Source: Acidobacteriota bacterium (GTDB lineage: Bacteria > Acidobacteriota > Vicinamibacteria > Vicinamibacterales > Vicinamibacteraceae). Taken from it: a stretch of DNA of 39,110 nt. A program made the translations under genes and the position numbers. The number at the start of each line of letters is the position of its first letter. The first letter of the stretch is position 1. Of this stretch, positions 33,577 to 39,110 are shown in pieces. The notes beneath the pieces are model-generated. The model searched no databases. It had not been told where the DNA came from and saw only the letters and a list, made by a program, of their open reading frames with translations. The DNA is taken from positions 1 through 39,110 of the forward strand of contig JAEZDP010000018.1 of NCBI GenBank assembly GCA_023418055.1, given 5' to 3'.

Positions 33577-34461
33577 ATGACTCATCGCCTACCCCTGCTC
33601 TGCGTCGCCCTTCTCGCCGCCCTGTGGCTCCCCTCGGCCGCGTCCGCGCAGCAGGTGCAGCTGACGTTGCACGACGGCCGGGTCACACTCGATGCCTCGA
33701 ACGCAACGCCCGCGGCCATCCTGGCCGAGTGGGCCCGTGTCGGCAACACGCGCATCGTGGACGCCGAGCGCATGACCGGGGCCCCGCTGACCCTGAAGCT
33801 CGAGGGTGTGCCCGAGCGTGAGGCGCTCGACATCATCCTGCGCAGCGCCGCCGGCTACATTGCCGCCGCGCGGCGCTCCGGCGTGACCGGCGCCTCCAGC
33901 TTCGATCGCATCGTCGTGATGCCGGTGTCGGTCAATGCCGCGTCCGCACAGGCAGGACCGCCGCCGATGGCCGCGCCCATGGCTGCGCCGCAGCAGGCCT
34001 TCCAGCCCGCGATGATGGAGGCCGATGCTCCGGTCGAGGCTGTCGTGCAGAACGACGCCGAGATGGCGGTCGATGATGGGACGGGCGCAGAAGTGCCCGT
34101 GTCTTCCACGGATTTCGACTACGCCAACCCGCAGCGCTACTTCGCCGCGCGTGCCGCGCAGCAGCGGGCGGCCGACGCCGCGAGGCAGGGCGATGGCGGG
34201 GCTGGTGACGGCACGGTGCCGCAAGCGGCGCCTGCAGGCCCAGGGGGGTTCTCCACCGGGACCGTGCTGACCTCGCCCGGCACCATCCCCACGCCCGAGC
34301 CGGCGTCGCCGACGCCGGGCGCGCCCGGCAACGCTCCGCCAGCCGGCAACCCGTACGGTCTGCCGGCTGACGCGGCACCCGGGTCGTCCACCGCGCCACC
34401 GATGGAACCCGACCGCTCGAAGTACATCAACCCGTATTCGCCGACGCCGCCCGGCCGGTAG
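33577..34461 (+). CDS. secreted protein with a secretin/TonB short N-terminal (STN)-like domain
   Basis: A 294-residue exported protein. Residues 1-24 are a signal peptide (cleavage ASA/QQ). Residues 26-95 (VQLTLHDGRVTLDASNATPA, AILAEWARVGNTRIVDAE, then LEGVPEREALDIILRSAAG) match the beta-alpha-beta-beta-alpha pattern of STN/secretin-N domains, but no secretin pore or receptor barrel follows. The remainder is low-complexity Ala/Pro/Gly/Met, interrupted by a short conserved-looking patch (TDFDYANPQRYFAAR near 174) and ending in RSKYINPYSPTPPGR. The function is unknown; a periplasmic adaptor is possible. It has a good ribosome site (GAGG) and is followed 11 bp later by yqeY. Confidence 0.75.
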   Translation: MTHRLPLLCVALLAALWLPSAASAQQVQLTLHDGRVTLDASNATPAAILAEWARVGNTRIVDAERMTGAPLTLKLEGVPEREALDIILRSAAGYIAAARRSGVTGASSFDRIVVMPVSVNAASAQAGPPPMAAPMAAPQQAFQPAMMEADAPVEAVVQNDAEMAVDDGTGAEVPVSSTDFDYANPQRYFAARAAQQRAADAARQGDGGAGDGTVPQAAPAGPGGFSTGTVLTSPGTIPTPEPASPTPGAPGNAPPAGNPYGLPADAAPGSSTAPPMEPDRSKYINPYSPTPPGR

Positions 34462-34472
34462 CCGTCACGCGC

Positions 34473-34931
34473 ATGTCCAGCCCGTCGCTCTTCGAGACCG
34501 TCACCGCCGACATTGCCGCGGCCATGCGAGCCCGCGACCAGGACGCGCTCGACGCCCTGCGGATGCTGAAGACGGCGCTCACCAACAGACGCGTGGAGCT
34601 GACGCGCGACCTCGAGCCGGTTGAAGGGCTGCAGGTGGTTTCGACCCTGGTCAAGCAGCGGCGCGACAGCATCGAGCAGTTCGAGGGGGCCGGACGACAG
34701 GAGCTGGCCGACAAGGAGCGCCGCGAGCTCGCGCTGCTCGAGCGCTATCTCCCGCCGCCACTGGACCCGGCCGCCATCGACGCGGCCGTCACGTCCGCCA
34801 TCGAAGAAACGGGAGCCAGCTCGGCCAAGGACATGGGCCGCGTGATGAAGGCGGTGATGGGTCGCCTGGGCGGGCAGCTCGTCGATGGGAAGCTCGTCAG
34901 CGAGCGCGTGCGCCGTGCGCTCGCCACGTAA
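34473..34931 (+). CDS. yqeY: GatB/YqeY domain-containing protein
   Basis: A 152-residue helical cytoplasmic protein. SLFETVTADIAAAMRARDQ, LDALRMLKTALTNRRVEL, STLVKQRRDSIEQFEGAGRQ and ELALLERYLPPPLDPAAI are the usual YqeY blocks; the C-terminal half resembles the tail domain of GatB (tRNA-dependent amidotransferase), for example SAKDMGRVMKAVMGRLGGQLVDG. Its exact role is not established; it is thought to act with tRNA or the amidotransferase. Length is normal (about 150). It starts 11 bp after the STN-like gene and is followed by the two-hairpin structure and terminator. Confidence 0.93.
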   Translation: MSSPSLFETVTADIAAAMRARDQDALDALRMLKTALTNRRVELTRDLEPVEGLQVVSTLVKQRRDSIEQFEGAGRQELADKERRELALLERYLPPPLDPAAIDAAVTSAIEETGASSAKDMGRVMKAVMGRLGGQLVDGKLVSERVRRALAT

Positions 34932-34955
34932 ACTTTTTCGCGCGAGGGACGTCTT

Positions 34956-35001
34956 AGGAGGAGAAGGCTTCTTCACAGGCAAGCCTCTCATCCATCCTCC
35001 T
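34956..35001 (+). ncRNA. structured RNA element ahead of the terminator (attenuator or small RNA candidate)
   Basis: Two stacked stems: AGGAGGA (34956-34962) with TCCTCCT (34995-35001), and AGGCTT (34965-34970) with AAGCCT (34981-34986), separated by a 2/8-nt internal loop and capped by a 10-nt loop. It lies between the yqeY stop and a strong intrinsic terminator and contains a sequestered perfect Shine-Dalgarno-like AGGAGG with no start codon nearby. I do not recognise it as a known riboswitch class. Confidence 0.4.
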
Positions 35002-35002
35002 T

Positions 35003-35036
35003 ACGGCCTCGTTCCTCAAACGAGGCCGTCTTTTTT
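35003..35036 (+). terminator. intrinsic terminator after yqeY
   Basis: A perfect 11-bp stem (ACGGCCTCGTT with AACGAGGCCGT) with a 5-nt loop is followed by CTTTTTT. This is the only textbook Rho-independent terminator in the window. It should end the STN-like/yqeY transcript, but it overlaps the proposed TTG start of the next gene. Confidence 0.9.
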
Positions 35037-36690
35037 GTCTGCGTCCCGCATCACCGCCCCGGCCATTGCCGCCCTCGTCTGCTCGGCGTTCCTGGCCGTG
35101 CCCGCGGCGCAGCCGCCCTCGTTCCCGACGTTCGAGCGCCTGCAGGATGCCGGCGGCATCGCGTTCGTCCTGGCCAACGGCGCCACCCCCGAGAAACGCG
35201 TCATCGAGACGATGCCCGGGGGGTTGGCCGTGTTCGACTACGACAACGACGGCCTCGTAGACGTGTTCCTGCCCAACGGCGTGGACCCGGCCGATGGCAG
35301 CAAGCGTGACCCACGCTACTGGAACCGTCTGTACCGCAACACGGGCGCAGGGACGTTCGTCGATGTGACCGACGCTGCCGGCCTGCGGGGCGAGGGGTTC
35401 GGCATGGGCGCGGCGGCTGGCGACTTCGACAACGACGGCCGCATCGACCTGTTCGTCCCAGGCGTGGGCAGCCACACGCTCTATCGCAACCTGGGCGACG
35501 GCCGTTTCGAGGACATCACGAAGGCTGCCGGCATCGCCCCGCCCGTCTGGTCGGTGGCCGCCGCCTGGGTGGACGTCGACAACGACGGCCTGCTCGACCT
35601 GTTCGTCGTGAACTACCTCGACTGGAGCCCGGAACGCGAGCGCTTCTGCGGGGACCGCGAGCGGAACCTGCGTGTCTACTGCCATCCACGGCACTACGGC
35701 GGGCTCGCCAACACGCTGTATCGCAACAAGGGGGACGGCACCTTCGCGGATGTGTCGACGGCGTCTGGCATCGGCGCGCACGTCGGCAAGGGCATGAGCG
35801 TGGGCGTCGGCGACCTCGACGAGGACGGGTGGCCCGACATCGTGGTCACCAACGACACGACGCCCAACTTCTTCTTCCGCAACCGCGGCGACGGGACGTT
35901 CGAGGAACTCGGCCTGCTCGCCGGCCTCGCGCTGCCGGGCTTCGGCCGGCCGGTGTCCTCGATGGGGCTCGACGTCCGCGACCTGACCAACGATGGGCGT
36001 GCCGACGTGCTCGTGACGGCGCTCAGCGGCGAGACGTTCCCGCTCTTTGTGAACGACGGCGGCGGCCTCTTCCGCGATGCGACCCACCAGAGCGGGCTAG
36101 CGACGCTCACGCTGGCCCGCAGCGGCTGGGGTGTGGCGATGGCCGACCTCGACAACGACGGCTGGAAGGACGTCGTCACCGCCAACTCGCACGTGAACGA
36201 CGAGGTGGACAAGTTCGAGGCCTCGCGCTATCGGGAGAGCAATGCGGTGTTCGTGAACCGCGGCGGCAGGTTCGAGGACGTCTCGGCGCGGGTCGCCGAT
36301 GGCTTCACCGAGGTGGTCTCGGCCCATCGGGGCCTGGTGGCGGCCGACCTCGACAACGACGGCCGGCTCGACCTGATCTCGACGCGGCTCGGCGAAGGCG
36401 TCGTCGTGTGGCGCAACACCACGTCCCATCACCGCTGGCTGCGTGTCAGACTCGTCGGCACGGCCTCCAATCGTGACGGTCTGGGCGCGGTGGTCAGGGT
36501 GGGCACGCAGTCCAACACGATGACGTCAGCGGTGGGTTACGCGTCATCGCGGGTGGAGCCCGTGCACTTTGGCGTGGGAGAGGCCGAGCGCGTGCCGCTG
36601 GTCGAGGTGCGCTGGCCGAGCGGCCGCTCGCAGCGGCTGACCGACGTGCCGACGAACCAGACGCTGGTCGTCACCGAACCGGAGGCGTGA
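35035..36690 (+). CDS. secreted CRTAC1-like protein (FG-GAP/VCBS repeats with ASPIC/UnbV domain)
   Basis: A 551-residue exported protein. Residues 1-25 form a signal peptide (SASRITAPAIAALVCSAFLA, AQ site). Seven calcium-binding-like DxDxDGxxD repeats follow, for example DYDNDGLVDVF, DFDNDGRIDLF, DVDNDGLLDLF, DLDEDGWPDIV and DLDNDGRLDLI, as in FG-GAP/VCBS integrin-like propellers. The last 85 residues (HRWLRVRLVGTASNRDGLGA, then VEVRWPSGRSQRL) are an ASPIC/UnbV domain. The family is extracellular and frequent in Acidobacteriota; its ligand is unknown. The only start that keeps the signal peptide is TTG 35035, inside the terminator T run, with GAGG of the terminator stem 9 nt upstream. The stop region overlaps the convergent TPR gene by 20 bp. 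Confidence 0.88.
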   Translation: MSASRITAPAIAALVCSAFLAVPAAQPPSFPTFERLQDAGGIAFVLANGATPEKRVIETMPGGLAVFDYDNDGLVDVFLPNGVDPADGSKRDPRYWNRLYRNTGAGTFVDVTDAAGLRGEGFGMGAAAGDFDNDGRIDLFVPGVGSHTLYRNLGDGRFEDITKAAGIAPPVWSVAAAWVDVDNDGLLDLFVVNYLDWSPERERFCGDRERNLRVYCHPRHYGGLANTLYRNKGDGTFADVSTASGIGAHVGKGMSVGVGDLDEDGWPDIVVTNDTTPNFFFRNRGDGTFEELGLLAGLALPGFGRPVSSMGLDVRDLTNDGRADVLVTALSGETFPLFVNDGGGLFRDATHQSGLATLTLARSGWGVAMADLDNDGWKDVVTANSHVNDEVDKFEASRYRESNAVFVNRGGRFEDVSARVADGFTEVVSAHRGLVAADLDNDGRLDLISTRLGEGVVVWRNTTSHHRWLRVRLVGTASNRDGLGAVVRVGTQSNTMTSAVGYASSRVEPVHFGVGEAERVPLVEVRWPSGRSQRLTDVPTNQTLVVTEPEA

Positions 36691-38194
36691 TCGTCGCGGT
36701 CGGCGCGGGCGTGTCGTCCTGCGGGGCTTGTGCCGCCTGCTGCATCTCGCGGTACTTCTCGAGCAACGGTTTGGCCCGCTCCGCCTGCTCGGTGCGCATG
36801 TAGGCTTGCGCCAACTGGTAGTGCAGGCTGCCGTCCTCGTCGAGCGGCAGCGCCTGCTCGAGGTGTGGCACGGCGCCGGCGGCATCGCCCGTGGCGAGCA
36901 GGGCGCGGCCGAGTGCCGAGTGTCCCTGCATCAACCCGGGTTTGGCCGCCAGGGCCTTCTGCAGCACGGGAATCGCCTTCTCCATCTGCTGCGTCTGCAC
37001 GAGCATCTCGCCGTACCCCACCGACAGCTCGGCGTCGTCTGGCGTCTGGGCCACGAGTTTGGCCAGCAGGGGCAGCGCCTCGTCGGTGTTGCGGGCGGCA
37101 AAGAGCGCCCCGGCGAGGTCGCGCTCGATCTCGACATTGCCCGGCGCGAGTGCCAGGGCCTGCCGCAGTTGTTCGGCCGCGGGCAGCGGCTGGCCTTGCG
37201 CGCGGTAGATGTCCGCACGAACCAGGTGACCGGCCACCGACGGCGGAAGCTGTGCAAGCTGGTCGAAGGTCCGGCTGGCCAGCTCATTGGCGGCCCGGGC
37301 GCGCCAGTACAGCGCGGCAGGCTGCGTGGCGCCGCGCGTGCGGGCGAGCGCGTCGTGGTGCTGCCCGCCGAGGAAAGCGCAGGCCACGGGCAGTCTGGTG
37401 CAGTCGGGCGCCGTGGCGCGCGCCTTCTCGGTCTCGGCCCAGTCGGCGTGGCCGGTGGCTGCGTAGATGTCGGCCACGCTCTCGTGGATGCCCGGGAAGT
37501 CCGGCAACGCCTGCTGGGCCTTGCGCAGCAGTTCGAAGGCCTGCGGGTAGTTCTCCTGCACGCGCAGGACGTCGGCCACGAGCAGCCAGACGTGCGGCGA
37601 ATCGGGGTCGAGCTCCTGCAGCTGCTCGAAAGCCTGCCGCGCGACGCGCTCGTAGCCCTGCCCGAGGGCGGCGATGAGCTGAGGGTCCTGGGGCTGTGTC
37701 CGCCGCAGGGCCTCGAACTGCTCCACGGCACGGTCGTGCTGCTCGAGCATCGTGTAGGCCTGCCCGAGGGCCTGCCGCGCGTACGCGTTGTCGCGGTCCA
37801 CCGCGACCACCTTCTCGAGCGGCGTGACCGCCTTGCCCGGGGATCCACTCTCGAGGTGAGCCAGGCCCAGGAACAGGTTGCCCGGCAGCATGTCGGGCTG
37901 CAGCGCCAGCGCGCGCTCGAGCACGGGCACGGCGTCTGCCGGCTGCCCGCTCATCGTCAGCGCCATGCCGAGATTGAGATGCAGACCCGGGTCGTCGGGA
38001 AGGTCGGCGACAAGGGCGCGGAGCAGCCCGATGGCCTCAGGGAAGTTACCGGCTTCGAGGGCCGCACTGGCCTTGTCAGCCATGGCCTTGTGGTTGGTGC
38101 CGGCAGGTTGGCCGAACGCCGAACCCGGCACGAGCCACAGCAGCAGCGCACACCACAGCACGCCTCTGCGGAGGCCCGAAGGTCGATCCACCAT
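36671..38194 (-). CDS. secreted tetratricopeptide repeat (TPR) protein
   Basis: A 507-residue protein with an N-terminal signal peptide (about 1-29, GVLWCALLLWLVPGSAFG/Q) followed by about ten TPR units across residues 40-490, such as LHLNLGMALTMSGQPADAVP, ARQALGQAYTMLEQHDRAVE and SALGRALLATGDAAGAVPHL. The middle part (about 250-330) is less regular and has a Cys pair (CTRLPVAC). TPR proteins act as protein-interaction scaffolds, here probably in the periplasm or on the surface. Such genes are often found beside CRTAC1 genes in Acidobacteriota, and the tail-to-tail overlap here is consistent. ATG 38194 is chosen for the signal peptide; GTG 38197 is possible and the ribosome site is poor. Confidence 0.85.
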   Translation of the reverse strand: MVDRPSGLRRGVLWCALLLWLVPGSAFGQPAGTNHKAMADKASAALEAGNFPEAIGLLRALVADLPDDPGLHLNLGMALTMSGQPADAVPVLERALALQPDMLPGNLFLGLAHLESGSPGKAVTPLEKVVAVDRDNAYARQALGQAYTMLEQHDRAVEQFEALRRTQPQDPQLIAALGQGYERVARQAFEQLQELDPDSPHVWLLVADVLRVQENYPQAFELLRKAQQALPDFPGIHESVADIYAATGHADWAETEKARATAPDCTRLPVACAFLGGQHHDALARTRGATQPAALYWRARAANELASRTFDQLAQLPPSVAGHLVRADIYRAQGQPLPAAEQLRQALALAPGNVEIERDLAGALFAARNTDEALPLLAKLVAQTPDDAELSVGYGEMLVQTQQMEKAIPVLQKALAAKPGLMQGHSALGRALLATGDAAGAVPHLEQALPLDEDGSLHYQLAQAYMRTEQAERAKPLLEKYREMQQAAQAPQDDTPAPTATITPPVR

Positions 38195-38237
38195 CACCAG
38201 CCACTTGTAGTGTGCGGCTGCGCACGAAGTCAAATGG

Positions 38238-38258
38238 CCGGCGCTGTCTGTGCGCCGG
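38238..38258 (+). promoter_or_regulatory. hairpin in the murJ leader
   Basis: A perfect 7-bp stem CCGGCGC/GCGCCGG with a 7-nt loop, 8 bp before the GAGG ribosome site of murJ, within the 84-bp divergent gap. There is no T run, so it may be an operator or a leader structure. Confidence 0.3.
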
Positions 38259-38278
38259 AGCGCGCCGAGGCCCATGCG

Positions 38279-39110
38279 ATGATGTCGCGGATGGACGCTC
38301 CTCGTGGCAGCACGCTGATGAAGTCCGCCGGCCTGGCGGGCAGCGCCACGATGGCCAGCAGAGTCCTCGGACTCGCACGCGAGCAGGTGATGGCCCACCT
38401 GTTCGGCGCCAGCGACCAGATGGACGCCTTCAACGTGGCGTTCCGCCTGCCCAACCTCGTCCGCGATCTCTTCGCCGAAGGGGCGATGAGTGCGGCCTTC
38501 GTGCCCACCTTCACCCGGCACCTGCAGGGCCATGGCCGCGAGGCCGCGTGGCGGCTCGGCCGTCGCGCATTGACGGCGCTCGTGGTGGTCACGGGCGTCA
38601 TCTCGCTGGTGGGCATCTTCGGCGCCCCGGCGATGACGCGCTTCTTCGCGGGCGGATTTGCCGCCGTCCCGGGAAAGCTCGAGCTGACGATCGCGCTCAC
38701 CCGCGTGATGTTCCCGTTCCTCGTGCTCGTCGCGGTCGCGGTCGCGATGATGGGCATGCTCAACGCGCTCGGGCGCTTCTTCATTCCGTCGCTGTCGCCG
38801 GCGATGTTCAACGTCGCCAGCATCGTGGCGGCGGTGGCGCTCGTCCCGCTGATGCCGGGCTGGGGACTCGACCCGGTCATGGGTCTGGCCATCGGCGTGC
38901 TGCTCGGCGGGCTGGGACAGGTGCTGATGCAGTGGCCGCTGCTGCACCGGGAAGGCTTCCGGTTTCGCCCGGACGTGGCACCGCGCGACCCGGCGCTGCG
39001 CGAGATTCTCGTGATGATGGGGCCCGGCACGGTCGGACTCGCCGCGACGCAGTTCAACGTCTACGTGAACACGGTACTTGCCACGTCGCAGGAATCGGGA
39101 GCGGTCTCGT
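38279..39110 (+). CDS. murJ: lipid II flippase MurJ (MviN), 3' end outside the window
   Basis: The first 277 codons of a polytopic MOP-superfamily transporter. Family blocks are visible: LAGSATMASRVLGLAREQVM, then LFGASDQMDAFNVAFRLPNL, then VRDLFAEGAMSAAFVPTFTR, matching the conserved first helices of MurJ with the RVLG and E-G-A-x-S-A-A-F-V-P motifs. At least seven transmembrane segments can be recognised. MurJ flips lipid II, the product of MraY and MurG, across the inner membrane, linking this gene to the dcw cluster. ATG 38279 lies 8 nt after GAGG; ATG 38282 is the next codon. The gene is cut by the end of the window. Confidence 0.94.
   Translation, partial: MMSRMDAPRGSTLMKSAGLAGSATMASRVLGLAREQVMAHLFGASDQMDAFNVAFRLPNLVRDLFAEGAMSAAFVPTFTRHLQGHGREAAWRLGRRALTALVVVTGVISLVGIFGAPAMTRFFAGGFAAVPGKLELTIALTRVMFPFLVLVAVAVAMMGMLNALGRFFIPSLSPAMFNVASIVAAVALVPLMPGWGLDPVMGLAIGVLLGGLGQVLMQWPLLHREGFRFRPDVAPRDPALREILVMMGPGTVGLAATQFNVYVNTVLATSQESGAVS

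Noticed and set aside
1..39110. CRISPR arrays, tRNA/rRNA genes, insertion sequences, phage or toxin-antitoxin genes
   Set aside because: I scanned for evenly spaced direct repeats, cloverleaf-like segments, transposase or integrase motifs and small paired genes, and found none beyond the single inverted repeat at murD-ftsW.

Overview
The window is high-GC, densely coded bacterial chromosome from a Gram-negative-type organism. It encodes an outer-membrane TonB-dependent receptor with a carboxypeptidase-like N-terminal domain, a meso-diaminopimelate-type MurE, a CRTAC1 (ASPIC/UnbV) protein beside a TPR protein, and an FtsI with a C-terminal PASTA domain. Together these suggest Acidobacteriota, most likely a Vicinamibacteria/Luteitalea-like lineage. 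That placement is an inference from gene content, not a database result.

Region 1 (1-10.4 kb) is a mosaic of short units. A minus-strand pair encodes a TonB-dependent receptor and an S9 prolyl-oligopeptidase-family peptidase. Next come an RNase HI-like protein (+), a PgeF/YfiH laccase-domain protein (-), a 102-residue protein with a SpoVG-like C-terminal pattern (+), and a minus-strand pair of a B12-binding/radical SAM protein and a polytopic GT-C-like membrane protein.

Region 2 (10.8-27.7 kb) is a dcw (division and cell wall) cluster entirely on the minus strand. Its transcription order is mraZ-rsmH-ftsL-ftsI-murE-murF-mraY-murD-ftsW-murG-murC-ftsQ-ftsA-ftsZ. It covers MurNAc-tripeptide to lipid II synthesis, the SEDS/PBP pair, and the FtsQ/A/Z division proteins; murB and ddl are absent. 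From ftsI to ftsQ neighbouring genes overlap by 1-4 nt, except at murD/ftsW, where an inverted-repeat element supplies the murD stop codon. A TTGACA promoter and five TGG boxes at exact 10-bp period precede and overlap the mraZ start, which fits MraZ autoregulation.

Region 3 (27.9-33.5 kb), divergent from mraZ on the plus strand, is a glycan-assembly cluster. It holds one GT4 and three GT2 glycosyltransferases, an NAD-dependent sugar epimerase/dehydratase with an atypical active site, and a DegT-family aminotransferase. It probably builds a lipid-linked or surface glycan containing an amino sugar.

Region 4 (33.5-39.1 kb) contains a secreted STN-like protein and a YqeY-like protein, ending in a two-hairpin structure with a canonical intrinsic terminator. 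A secreted CRTAC1 protein starts inside that terminator's T tract. A convergent TPR protein follows, and the lipid II flippase gene murJ is cut by the window end.

The most noteworthy items are the internal duplication in the FtsI pedestal domain, the inverted-repeat element between murD and ftsW, the MraZ-box array, the yqeY/CRTAC1 attenuator-like structure, and the NxxxK replacement of YxxxK in the sugar epimerase. I did not find a clearly novel defence, mobile or CRISPR system.
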